DNA from: Candidatus Mailhella excrementigallinarum
Lineage (GTDB): Bacteria > Desulfobacterota > Desulfovibrionia > Desulfovibrionales > Desulfovibrionaceae
Assembly (NCBI GenBank): GCA_944324075.1
Contig: CALUUZ010000005.1
Location: 1 to 64,000 of the forward strand
Length of the DNA: 64,000 bases
Reading direction: 5' to 3'
The position numbers and the translations under genes were made by a program. Within the stretch, counting starts at the first letter, position 1; every line of letters starts with the position of its first letter. Shown here piece after piece: positions 53,080 through 61,956 of the stretch. A model generated the notes under the pieces. It was not told the DNA's origin, did not search any database, and saw only the letters and a program-made list of their open reading frames with translations.

Positions 53080-53340
53080 TTAACCGCCGGAGGCGCGAGC
53101 GTTAGCGAGCCATGGAGCGACGCCCCCCCGCCGCATGGCCATGCGGCATGGAGGGGGGGCCGACCGAACGGCGGCCCCGCAGGGGCCGTGCCCGTTGCCG
53201 AGCAGAGCGAGGCGTACGGGCATCGAGAGCAGAGATGAGGAGCGGAAGCAATGTCACGCGGAGCGGAGCCTTCGTGCGGCGAAGCCGCACGAAGGCTCAA
53301 GCGAGCCGGCCGTGGACACATGTTGCCGCCGGCCCGCTGA
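53080..53340 (+). repeat. Mosaic palindromic repeat, copy E (with extra modules)
   Basis: The longest copy: ttaaccgccggaggcgcgag, gttagcgagccatggagcga, perfect palindrome gccgcatggccatgcggc inside a run of c/g. Additional modules follow (ggccccgcaggggcc; tgcccg...cgggca), then gaggagcggaagcaatg, cgcggagcggagcc, hairpin ttcgtgcggcgaagccgcac, and agccggccgtggacacatg. It lacks the cccgtgtggaacacggg hairpin. The 327-bp gap between sctT and sctU holds no gene. Confidence 0.82.
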
Positions 53341-53399
53341 GTACCGTCAGACTCCTGATCGACCGTAACTGTGGATAAAACCGGAGAATATCCCATCCC

Positions 53400-54440
53400 A
53401 TGAGCGACGAAAAGACAGAACAACCCACACCGAAACGGCTGCGGGACGCCCGCGAGAAAGGACAGGTGGCCAAAAGCCAGGATGTCCCCTCCGCGCTTAC
53501 GGTCATGGCGGTGGCGGTGTATCTTCTCGCCATGGCTCCGGACATGCTCGAAACCATGATGAGCATGGGCGAAATTCCCATGCTGATCATGAATCGTCCT
53601 TTTCCCGAAGCGCTGGGCATTGCGGTTTCCTCCACGCTTTCCTGCGCACTGCGTGTGGCCGGCCCGCTGATCGGCATGGTCATGGGCGTGGCGCTGTGCG
53701 CCAATCTGGCCCAGGTGGGCGTGATGTTCTCCATCCAGTCCGCCCTGCCCAAGCTGGACAACATCAGCCCGGGCAAATGGTTCAAAAAGGTCTTTTCCAT
53801 CAAAAACGCTGTTGAATTCCTTAAAAATATTATTAAAGTAACGGTACTCGGCGTCACGGTGTATGTCATCTTCACCGACTATCTGCCGCGCCTGTTCCGC
53901 ATTCCCCAGGGTGACGCGGGCGACATGTGGAGCATACTGGGAGCCGCCGCCGGAGATCTGGTGCTGACGGCGGCGGGCGTGTTCTGCGTCATTGCGGCCG
54001 CGGACTGGTTCTTCCAGAAATGGCAGTTCAACAAGCAGAACATGATGAGCAAGGATGAAGTCAAGCGGGAATACAAGGAAAGCGAGGGCGACCCGCTGAT
54101 CAAGAGCAAGCGCAAGCAGCTGCATCAGGAAATGATCGCCCAGAATCAGGTAGCCAATACCAGAAAAGCGAAGGTGCTTGTGACCAATCCCACCCATTTC
54201 GCCGTGGCCCTTGACTACGAAAAGGAAAGAACCCCCCTGCCCGTCATTCTGGCCAGGGGGCAGGGCGCGCTGGCGCAGCGCATGATCCGCGCGGCGGAAG
54301 AGGAAGGCATTCCCATCATGCGCAATGTGCCGCTGGCGCGCGGCCTGTACGAGCAGGGCACGGAAAATTCCTATATCCCCCAGGATCTCATCGGCCCCGT
54401 GGCGGAAGTGCTGCGCTGGGTGCAGAGTCTTCAGCGCTGA
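53400..54440 (+). CDS. sctU: T3SS substrate-switch protein SctU
   Basis: A 346-residue member of the FlhB/YscU family. The N terminus begins SDEKTEQPTPKRLRDAREKG, a family hallmark, followed by four membrane segments. The cytoplasmic domain contains the autocleavage motif NPTH at residues 263-266, complete. Cleavage there switches export from needle parts to translocators. The ribosome site (ccggag) is somewhat far from the ATG. Confidence 0.95.
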   Translation: MSDEKTEQPTPKRLRDAREKGQVAKSQDVPSALTVMAVAVYLLAMAPDMLETMMSMGEIPMLIMNRPFPEALGIAVSSTLSCALRVAGPLIGMVMGVALCANLAQVGVMFSIQSALPKLDNISPGKWFKKVFSIKNAVEFLKNIIKVTVLGVTVYVIFTDYLPRLFRIPQGDAGDMWSILGAAAGDLVLTAAGVFCVIAAADWFFQKWQFNKQNMMSKDEVKREYKESEGDPLIKSKRKQLHQEMIAQNQVANTRKAKVLVTNPTHFAVALDYEKERTPLPVILARGQGALAQRMIRAAEEEGIPIMRNVPLARGLYEQGTENSYIPQDLIGPVAEVLRWVQSLQR

Positions 54441-54474
54441 ATGCGCGAATATCATTCATGACAAGGTCACTTCC

Positions 54475-55800
54475 ATGAGCGCTGAAAAGAACGACTCCGC
54501 AAAGGTGCTGGAAAGGCTGATCCGGTTGTGCGACGATCTCGCCTGGGGCCGCCCCGCCGATGAAAACGCCCTGTTCGAACTGACGAAAACCGGCGCGTCC
54601 ACGCCGGAGCTGGAGCGCCTGGCCGAAGCCTTCGGCATGATGACGGTCAAGGTGGAGGCGCGGGAGTTCCAGCGCGCCGGGCTGATCGAGGAACTGGAAC
54701 AGCGCAACCGCGAACTGGAGGAGGCCCGCGCCCGCCTGCAGGAGCGCAACGTGCATCTGGTGGAGACGCTGCGGCGCGAATACAACGTGCGCCGCGTCAT
54801 CGGCCATTGCGAAGCGATGAAGCGCGTGGTGAGTCAGGCTCTCGCCATTGCCCGCCGCCCCATCAATACGCTGATTCTCGGCCCCACCGGAACGGGCAAG
54901 GAAGTCATCGCCAAGACCATCCACTACCACTCCCCCCGGCGCGAGGCTCCCTTTGTGGCGGTGAACTGCACGGCCATTCCCGATTCGCTGTTCGAAAGCG
55001 AAATGTTCGGCATTGAAAAGGGCGTGGCCACCGGGGTCAGCGCCCGGCGCGGCCTGGTGGAGGAAGCCTCGGGCGGCACGCTTTTTCTCGACGAACTGGC
55101 GGACATGTCTCTCGCCAATCAGGCCAAGCTGCTGCGCGTGCTGGAAGAGCGGGAGGTTCTGCGCGTGGGCAGCGCCAGACCCGTGCCCGTGGATATCAAG
55201 GTCATTGCCGCCACCAATGTGAATCTGGAAAAGGCGGTGAAGGAAGGACGCTTCCGCGAAGATCTCTATTACCGCATCAATGTGGCCGAACTGCGCCTGC
55301 CTCCGCTGCGCGAGAGAGGGGACGACATTCTGCTGCTGGCCCGGCATCTGCTGGAACAGCACGCCCGGAGCATGGGCAGGGCCCGCCTCAGTCTGGCCCC
55401 GGCCACGCGTCAGTGCCTGCTGGCCTACGACTGGCCGGGAAATGTGCGCGAACTCAACAATGAAATGGAACGCGCCGCCGCGCTGGCCCTGGAAGACGTG
55501 ATACGGCCATCGGATCTCTCGGCCCGTGTGCTGGCGGCGCTGGCCGGCAGCGGAGGCATCGGCGTGCCCGAGGATATCCGCCTGACCTCCGATCCGGAGG
55601 CATATCTGCCCGAAAAGACGCTCAACCTGGACGAGGCGGAACGCCTGCTGGTGCGGCGCGCCCTTGAGGCCAGCGGCGGCAACAAGAGCCGCGCCGCCGA
55701 AATGCTCGGCATCACCCGCGAAGGACTGCGCAAGAAACTGATACGGTTCGGCATCCGGCCCGATATGGAAAAGGACGGGGAGCCGGGAGGTGAGGCATGA
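54475..55800 (+). CDS. Sigma-54 activator of the T3SS, variant GAFTGA loop
   Basis: 441 residues. The N-terminal part (about 1-65) resembles a HAMP-like helical module. A coiled coil (66-105) follows, then an AAA+ domain with Walker A GPTGTGKE (136-143) and Walker B GTLFLDE (about 201-207), and a C-terminal Fis-type helix-turn-helix ([19 protein letters not shown]). The loop that contacts sigma-54 reads GVATGV (183-188) instead of GAFTGA. No receiver or PAS domain is seen. It lies just after sctU and overlaps the phosphatase gene; it is the likely activator of the three T3SS -24/-12 promoters. Confidence 0.85.
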   Translation: MSAEKNDSAKVLERLIRLCDDLAWGRPADENALFELTKTGASTPELERLAEAFGMMTVKVEAREFQRAGLIEELEQRNRELEEARARLQERNVHLVETLRREYNVRRVIGHCEAMKRVVSQALAIARRPINTLILGPTGTGKEVIAKTIHYHSPRREAPFVAVNCTAIPDSLFESEMFGIEKGVATGVSARRGLVEEASGGTLFLDELADMSLANQAKLLRVLEEREVLRVGSARPVPVDIKVIAATNVNLEKAVKEGRFREDLYYRINVAELRLPPLRERGDDILLLARHLLEQHARSMGRARLSLAPATRQCLLAYDWPGNVRELNNEMERAAALALEDVIRPSDLSARVLAALAGSGGIGVPEDIRLTSDPEAYLPEKTLNLDEAERLLVRRALEASGGNKSRAAEMLGITREGLRKKLIRFGIRPDMEKDGEPGGEA

Positions 55801-57902
55801 ACATGACGCTCCGGACGCGGCTGGCACTGCTGGTCGCGGTTTCGGTCGCCCTTTCCGTTGGGCTGGTGCTGTATCTGACGTGGAAAATGGTCGGAGAAAC
55901 CATGCTCCGCATGGAAGAAAAAAGTTTTGCCTCGCTGATGCTGGTGGAGGAGGAAAGCCTGAACGCCGCGTTCATGAATCAGCTCGCGAGCAAGGTCCGC
56001 GCCGTGCGGGAGCGCAAGAACCAGCTGGAGGAAACGGCGGCGCGGGTACTCGGCGCTCTTTCCGCCCTGAACGGAAAGCTCCCGGAAGGCGCGGAGCGGG
56101 AGCGGCTGACAAGGGACGTGCTGTCCGGCCTGGATTCCGGCGGCATACGGGTGGAACTCCTGCGTCCGGCGGATCTGTTCGCGGGAGGCGTCAGCCGCCT
56201 TGGCCTGAAGCCGGATGCGCGCGACGCGAAGCAGCGCGCCCTGGGCGACATTCTGGAACATCTGCCGCGCAGCGGCGATTTCGCCGTCATGGAACTGCCG
56301 CGCAGTCTGACCGTGGCTGGCAGCGCCTTCGCCCTGACCTCGGAACTGGAGCGGCCGGCGCTGGCCTTCTTTCTGCCGCTGTATTCCGGAGAACATCAGT
56401 CCCTGCCGGGAAGAGTCCTGGTCACGCTGACCTCGCTGGAAGATCTGGAGATCCAGGCCGCCGCCTCGGAAGCCGCGCTGCTGGAAGCCACACGGGAAAA
56501 ATTCGGCGGCATGAGCCTGTACCGGCGCGGCCTTGTGGCCCTGCTGAACAGGGACGGAGAGATTCTGGCCTCGGGCGGGGACGGACAACTCCCCCGCGAG
56601 AGCCTTGCCCCGGCTCTGGAAGAAGCCCGGCGCACGGGACGCGCCCAGGTCACTCTGCCCTCGGCATACGGTGATCTGCTCTGTCTGGTGAGCTACAGCC
56701 GCGCGTTCGACTGGTACACGGCCATGGCCGCGCCGCTGTCCGAAATCCGCGCTCCGTCCGACGCGCTGCTTTCCCGCCTGTGCATGATCAGTCTGGCAAT
56801 CATGCTCCTGACCTCTCTGCTCGCGCTGTTCATGCTCATGCGCTCGCTCCGGCCGCTGGGCCTGCTGACGCGCAAAACGGAAGAGCTGGCGCGGGTGGAC
56901 TTTTCCGCGCCGGACGCGCTGGAAAAACTGGAACCGCTGATGGCGCGGGGGCTTCCCCTTGAACGCCGGGACGAACCGGGACAACTGGCCCGGGCCTTCG
57001 CCCGCATGGGCGCGGCTCTGGCCGAAAACATCAGGGATCTCATGGCCGCCACGGCCAGCAAGGAACGCATGGAAGGCGAACTGTCCGCCGCGCGGGACAT
57101 CCAGATGGGCATTCTGCCCCCGCCGGACGGCGCTCCGGAAATCTGCGGCTTTTCCGCCTCCGCCTTTCTTGACCCCGCCAAGGAAGTGGGCGGCGACCTG
57201 TACGACTTTTTCACCACGCGGGACGGCAGACGCGCCCTGGTGCTCGGCGATGTTTCCGGCAAGGGCGTGCCCGCCGCGCTGTTCATGTCCATGACCGTGA
57301 CCCTTGTGCGCTACGCCCTGGACTCCGGGCTTGACCCGGCGGCGGCCATGACCAGAGTCAACGCCATGCTGGAGGAACACAACCCCGGCAACATGTTCGT
57401 CACCCTCTTTCTCGCGCTGTACGATCCCCGGAGCGGGGAGCTTGCCTATGCCAACGGCGGGCACTGCCCGCCCTGTATCGTGGATGCCCGCTCCGACCGC
57501 CCTCCGCGCCTGCTGGAACACCTGAGCGGGCCGCTGGTGGGCGTCATGCCCGGCCTGGAATACGAACTGTTCCTTGACCGGCTGAACGACGGGGAAACCT
57601 GCCTGCTCTTCACCGACGGCGTAACCGAGGCCATGAACGAAAACAAGGAACTCTACGGCGAGGAACGCCTCATGGAGCTCATGGCGCGGCATCGGAACGC
57701 AAGGCCGAAGGAACTGCTTTCCCTCATCTTTCAGGAGCTTCTGCGCTACCGGGGCGAAGAGCCGCAATCCGACGACATTACCATGCTTGCCTTCTGCCGC
57801 CCCGATCCGGAGCCGGAAACGACGACGCTCTCCGTCGAAGCCCATGCCGCCCGGCCCGGCCGCCCCACGAACCCGAACCAGACAGGTGATACCGGACAAT
57901 GA
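55797..57902 (+). CDS. Membrane-bound SpoIIE-type PP2C phosphatase with periplasmic sensor
   Basis: 701 residues. A membrane helix (about 7-29) is followed by a periplasmic sensing region of about 300 residues, a second helix (about 328-350), a HAMP-type linker and a PP2C domain (about 434-670). The PP2C domain has KEVGGDLYDFF, LVLGDVSGKGVPAALFMS, YANGGHCPP and FTDGVTEA. Such enzymes dephosphorylate STAS proteins. The STAS/kinase pair at 26373-27205 is the natural partner, giving a BtrU-BtrV-BtrW-like switch driven by an external signal. Start and stop overlap those of its neighbours. Confidence 0.88.
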   Translation: MNMTLRTRLALLVAVSVALSVGLVLYLTWKMVGETMLRMEEKSFASLMLVEEESLNAAFMNQLASKVRAVRERKNQLEETAARVLGALSALNGKLPEGAERERLTRDVLSGLDSGGIRVELLRPADLFAGGVSRLGLKPDARDAKQRALGDILEHLPRSGDFAVMELPRSLTVAGSAFALTSELERPALAFFLPLYSGEHQSLPGRVLVTLTSLEDLEIQAAASEAALLEATREKFGGMSLYRRGLVALLNRDGEILASGGDGQLPRESLAPALEEARRTGRAQVTLPSAYGDLLCLVSYSRAFDWYTAMAAPLSEIRAPSDALLSRLCMISLAIMLLTSLLALFMLMRSLRPLGLLTRKTEELARVDFSAPDALEKLEPLMARGLPLERRDEPGQLARAFARMGAALAENIRDLMAATASKERMEGELSAARDIQMGILPPPDGAPEICGFSASAFLDPAKEVGGDLYDFFTTRDGRRALVLGDVSGKGVPAALFMSMTVTLVRYALDSGLDPAAAMTRVNAMLEEHNPGNMFVTLFLALYDPRSGELAYANGGHCPPCIVDARSDRPPRLLEHLSGPLVGVMPGLEYELFLDRLNDGETCLLFTDGVTEAMNENKELYGEERLMELMARHRNARPKELLSLIFQELLRYRGEEPQSDDITMLAFCRPDPEPETTTLSVEAHAARPGRPTNPNQTGDTGQ

Positions 57903-60274
57903 CGACTCAGGAAACGGATTCCGGCCACTCGGGCCGCAGACGCGTGAACCGCGCGGCTCTGGCCGGGTGGCTCGCCGTGCTTGTATGCAGCCTGCTCGTG
58001 TATGACGCGCTGCTGTTTTCCTCCCTGAACAGGGAGATATGGAACGATGTGCAGGCCTCCGCCCGCGTGGCGGCGGACAATCTGCGCCTGAACGTCGCCA
58101 CGGGCGTCCGCTTCGGAAAGAAGCTGGAAAGCTACAGGGGCCTGGACACCCTGCTGGCCCACGCGGGAGACGCGGCCGGAATGCCTCTGGCCGCTCTGGA
58201 TGCCCGGGGAAACGTCATTCTTTCACACGGAGAATTTCCTTCTTCCGCCTTTCGTGCGGGCAGAACACTGGAGGAAGGGGACGGCTTCACCCTGCGCGAG
58301 GATGAAGGCGGGCGCACGCTCATCGTGTCCGTAAACGGCCGTGACGGAAAGAACGCCGGATATATCGGCGTCCGCATCGACCGCGCGCCGCTGAATGCCG
58401 ACCTGTACGCCATGTTCAGGGCGCAGCTTGCCGCTCAGGGAGCCATCGCCCTGGGCGGGGCGCTGCTTCTCGCCTGCCTGCTTGCCGCGGCGGGGCGCGG
58501 AACAGGGGGAAGCGGCGCACGGGCACGGCTTGCCCGCTCCGCGCGACTGTCCGGCATCGCCGTCTTTCTTCTGGTCATGCTTGCCAACGGGGCTCTCGCC
58601 CTGCATGCCGTCAGTTCCCGCTATACGGAAAGCCTTGAACATGACGCGGAGCGCACCGGCGCCCTGCTGACGGAATCTCTCAACCGGCTTCTGCTGGTCG
58701 GCGTTTCCTTCGAGCGCATGGACAGCGTCGACGCCTACCTCTCCGGCATCGCCGCCGCCCATGACGGAACCATCGCTCTGGAAATCCTGAATCCGCGGGG
58801 AGTCCGCGTCGCGGGCAGCGCGCCGGAGGGAACCGCGCTGCTGCCGGAAGCACGGAATTTCCCGCTGCTGAACGGAGGGGGAGGGCGTTCCCTGCACAGG
58901 CCGGAAGAAGATGCTTCAGGGTGGAGCCTGCGCGTTTCGATTGTCCGCGCGCCCTGGCTGGACCGCCTGCGCGCCACGGCGCTGGACATGCTGACCATGG
59001 TGGCGGTTTCGCTCATTTTCATGGTGGAGCTGTTTCTCCTGCTCACACGCGGGATGGAGCTGCTCCATGCGGAAAGGACAGCATCCCCGTCCCCCGGCCG
59101 GAGCGCGCTGCTGCGCCCGCTGGCCTTTTTCATGCTTTTCGCCATGGACATGTCCATCTCGTTCATTCCCCTGCGCATGGCGGAACTTGTCCCGGCCGGA
59201 AGCCTTTCCCGCGACATGCTGCTGGGGCTGCCCATTTCCGCGGAAATGGGCATGACGGGGCTGAGCGTGCTGCTGGCCGGAGCATGGATAAAGCGGTCGG
59301 GGGCGCGGCCTCCGCTCATGACGGGGCTGGCTCTGGTGGGGGCGGGGTATCTCGGTTCCATGCTGGCCGCATCTCCCTGGCATTTCGTGGCGGCGCGCGC
59401 CGTGGTGGGAACAGGCTATGGTCTGGCCCTGCTTACCGCGCAGGCCTGTACCGTCAAGGACGGCATGCTGGCCGACATGTTCGCCGGGGTGTACGCCGGT
59501 TCCCTGTGCGGCAGCGCGATGGGCGCCATGCTTGCGGAACGCTTCGGCTACGCGCCGGTCTTCCTGCTTTCCGCCGTCATCCTGATCTGCCTTGTGCCCC
59601 TGCCGCGTCTGCTCCTGCGGGGAGGAACGGAAGGTGGGGAGGAACAGTCCGCCGCGAAGGTAACATTCGGGCAGATGCGCCGTCTGCTCGGCGACAGGCG
59701 TTTTCTGGCCTTCGTGCTGCTCAGCCTTGTGCCCTCGGCCATGCTGTGCGTGGGCTTCCTCAACTATTTTCTGCCCGTGTATCTGAAAAGCGCGGGCACT
59801 GCGCAGTCCGATATCGGCCGCATCTACATGCTCAACTGCCTGCTTGTCATCTACAGCGGGCCTCCGCTCAGCCGTCTGGTGATGAAAACCCGTTCCAAGG
59901 CGGGCATGGTCTGCGCGGCGGGCATCATTTCCGCCCTTTCCCTGCTTGTGCTGGCAGTACTCCCTCCCCTGCCGGCCACCCTGCTCGGCGCGGTGCTGGT
60001 GGGACTGGCCACGGGGCTGAATATCCCCGCGCAGAGCGAATACCTGCTGCGGCTTGACATCGCCCGCGCCATCGGCGTGGATCAGAGCATGAGCCTGCTG
60101 GATGCGCTTCAGCGCGTGGGGCAGGTGCTCGGCCCCCTGTGCGCGGGCGCCGCCCTGCTTGCCATGGGCGTGGATGAGGCGGCCCGGCTCATCGGCGCGG
60201 GATTCATCCTCATTTCGCTTGCCTTTCTGGTTCTGGCCCGGCCGGGACGCGCGGCCCATACGGAGGACGCATGA
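57899..60274 (+). CDS. Periplasmic-sensor/MFS fusion protein
   Basis: 791 residues. Two membrane-anchored extracytoplasmic regions (about 43-180 and 240-355, each flanked by helices) precede a 12-helix major facilitator domain (about 400-785; FVAARAVVGTGYGLALLTAQ, ATGLNIPAQSEYLLR). The first extracytoplasmic region has sensor-like features (GMPLAALDARGNVILSHGEF). Such an arrangement suggests a transport protein that senses a ligand or a transporter-like signalling protein. It overlaps the phosphatase gene (ATGA) and the following gene. Transported compound and direction are unknown. Confidence 0.75.
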   Translation: MTTQETDSGHSGRRRVNRAALAGWLAVLVCSLLVYDALLFSSLNREIWNDVQASARVAADNLRLNVATGVRFGKKLESYRGLDTLLAHAGDAAGMPLAALDARGNVILSHGEFPSSAFRAGRTLEEGDGFTLREDEGGRTLIVSVNGRDGKNAGYIGVRIDRAPLNADLYAMFRAQLAAQGAIALGGALLLACLLAAAGRGTGGSGARARLARSARLSGIAVFLLVMLANGALALHAVSSRYTESLEHDAERTGALLTESLNRLLLVGVSFERMDSVDAYLSGIAAAHDGTIALEILNPRGVRVAGSAPEGTALLPEARNFPLLNGGGGRSLHRPEEDASGWSLRVSIVRAPWLDRLRATALDMLTMVAVSLIFMVELFLLLTRGMELLHAERTASPSPGRSALLRPLAFFMLFAMDMSISFIPLRMAELVPAGSLSRDMLLGLPISAEMGMTGLSVLLAGAWIKRSGARPPLMTGLALVGAGYLGSMLAASPWHFVAARAVVGTGYGLALLTAQACTVKDGMLADMFAGVYAGSLCGSAMGAMLAERFGYAPVFLLSAVILICLVPLPRLLLRGGTEGGEEQSAAKVTFGQMRRLLGDRRFLAFVLLSLVPSAMLCVGFLNYFLPVYLKSAGTAQSDIGRIYMLNCLLVIYSGPPLSRLVMKTRSKAGMVCAAGIISALSLLVLAVLPPLPATLLGAVLVGLATGLNIPAQSEYLLRLDIARAIGVDQSMSLLDALQRVGQVLGPLCAGAALLAMGVDEAARLIGAGFILISLAFLVLARPGRAAHTEDA

Positions 60275-61755
60275 GCGCAGGCATCAGGGAACGCACCCGG
60301 GAACGCTGTCTGAACCAGCTCCGCGACGCCATTCCCGAAGCCATGGCGCTCATGGAAGGCCCCGCGGGGGAACTTTCCCTTGCGGAGTACGCCCGCGCCA
60401 TGCCCGGAGGAGGCGCCGCGCTTCAGGACGGTGAAGATATGATCGCCCTGGCAGAACGGGAAGCCGCCCGGCTCTTTTCTCCCGCAGCGGGGGCGGCCCT
60501 GCGCAGGGAGCTGGAAAACCGCTTTCTTGTCCTGACGGCCAATCACCACGGAGTGGACTTTCACCCGGAGTTCCTACAGGGCGATCTCGTCTTCGCGCTG
60601 GGCTGCCGGGATGCCGTGCCGCTGTTCGCGTGCGGGGGGGTGCCGTGCAATAACCTGGCCTATCCGCGCGGGCTGCTGCTTCCACCCCGCCGTCAGGATA
60701 CGACAAAGCCCGGCCGCTTTCCGGCTCTGGCCGTGGGCGACCGTCACGCCTTTGTCAGCGCCCAGCTTCCCTTTCAGGCATCCCATGTCCGCTCCGCGCT
60801 CGATTCCCTGCCGAACGCGGAACGCTCCGCGCAGCTCTCTCCGGACGAACGGGAATTCGCGGCCGAGATGCTGACGGCCATCTATCTGCATCCCTCGGTT
60901 CTGCGGCGGGAAACATTCCGGGATCAGATGTCTGCGGCAAATGCCCTGCTCTGGACACGGCTCACGAGCCGCGATCTGCGCCTGCCGCCTCTCGCCAGTC
61001 TGGAATTCCAGCACCTCTGCGGAATCCTTGTCGCCGGGGATATCCAGCGGCCCGGCACGCTTGTGCATGATCTGCTGCTGGAGCCGGAACTGACAAAAGC
61101 GATCTTTCATACCCTCAATGGAGCGCGCGCATGCTGGAGCATGGGCGGGGATATTCCGCCGCGCGGCAGTTTCCTTTTCTGGGGGCTGGACGAAAAGGGA
61201 CGCGGCATCGCGCTGTACCCCGACCCCGAATGCCGGACGCTTTTCGCTCCGCGCCGCCCGGACATGCGCCTTGAGCTGGAAAGCCGCAGTCTGAAGAACG
61301 CCCTTCTCTCCCGACGGCTTCTGCCCACGCTGTATCTGAGCTTTGCCGCAGCCGCGCTGGCCAGGGGGCTTTCCTGCGCGGGCGGGGTCTTTCAGTATGC
61401 CTATCTGCCCCGCATGGCGGAAGGCACGGCGGAGGCCCTGCGCCGCTGCGGGGATGACGCGCGGGCAGACAGGATTTCAGCCCGCTGTCCGCTGGGAGCC
61501 GGTTTTCACGCCCTCCGCGCCGCGGACTCCGAAAATGCGGCCATGGATCACGCCGCCGGGCCGGCGGATATCCTCAGGCACGGCGGAATTTCCGTACAGG
61601 ACTGGGAACGCTTCGGCAATATCAGGACGCGGGACGCCTTTTCCTGTTCGCTCGCGTTCCAGTATGAAGACATCATTCCCGAAAAAGAACGGCTGCCCGG
61701 CTGGCTTGAAGCCCTGCGCCATTCCTCTTCCCTCATGCTTTCGCATCAGCCATGA
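60271..61755 (+). CDS. Unrecognised protein in the sensor/MFS operon
   Basis: 494 residues, not assigned to a family. No signal peptide or clear membrane helix is seen, so it is probably cytoplasmic. Notable phrases are FLVLTANHHGVDFHPEFLQG (about 85-104) and, later, SMGGDIPPRGSFLFWGLDEK. His, Asp and Cys residues are clustered near the first phrase. It overlaps the MFS fusion (ATGA). The operon contains an ornithine-racemase-like enzyme and a solute-binding protein, so a role in handling a small amino-acid-like compound is possible. Confidence 0.6.
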   Translation: MSAGIRERTRERCLNQLRDAIPEAMALMEGPAGELSLAEYARAMPGGGAALQDGEDMIALAEREAARLFSPAAGAALRRELENRFLVLTANHHGVDFHPEFLQGDLVFALGCRDAVPLFACGGVPCNNLAYPRGLLLPPRRQDTTKPGRFPALAVGDRHAFVSAQLPFQASHVRSALDSLPNAERSAQLSPDEREFAAEMLTAIYLHPSVLRRETFRDQMSAANALLWTRLTSRDLRLPPLASLEFQHLCGILVAGDIQRPGTLVHDLLLEPELTKAIFHTLNGARACWSMGGDIPPRGSFLFWGLDEKGRGIALYPDPECRTLFAPRRPDMRLELESRSLKNALLSRRLLPTLYLSFAAAALARGLSCAGGVFQYAYLPRMAEGTAEALRRCGDDARADRISARCPLGAGFHALRAADSENAAMDHAAGPADILRHGGISVQDWERFGNIRTRDAFSCSLAFQYEDIIPEKERLPGWLEALRHSSSLMLSHQP

Positions 61756-61788
61756 CCTGGAGCATTTTCAAAATGAAAATGCTCCAGG
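61756..61788. repeat. Small dispersed hairpin cctggagcattttc/gaaaatgctccagg
   Basis: A perfect 14-bp stem with loop aaaat directly after the preceding stop codon. The inner ten bases equal the hairpin at 36103-36127. A T tract is absent. The gap 61756-61956 holds no gene. Confidence 0.7.
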
Positions 61789-61956
61789 AACCGAACGGAG
61801 CGAGACTCCGCCGCGACGCCCCCCTTTTCCGGTGTCGCCGCAATTCACCTGCGGCGTATATCTCCGGCTTCAGGCGTGAAACCTGCGGGCCGGAACACAG
61901 GGGCTTGACCGGCAGATATTTTCAACAGCAATATATTCTATTCCAAGGACATTGCC

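Noticed and set aside
27224..54440. Flagellar export apparatus instead of a T3SS
   Set aside because: A secretin (SctC), needle protein, translocators with a SycD-type chaperone, SctX/SctY and a YopN-type gatekeeper are present, and no flagellin, hook or rod genes are seen.
26239..60641. Runs of seven G in the lytic transglycosylase and in the 60271 gene as phase-variable tracts
   Set aside because: Seven bases is short for slippage, both frames are intact, and such runs are expected by chance at this GC content.
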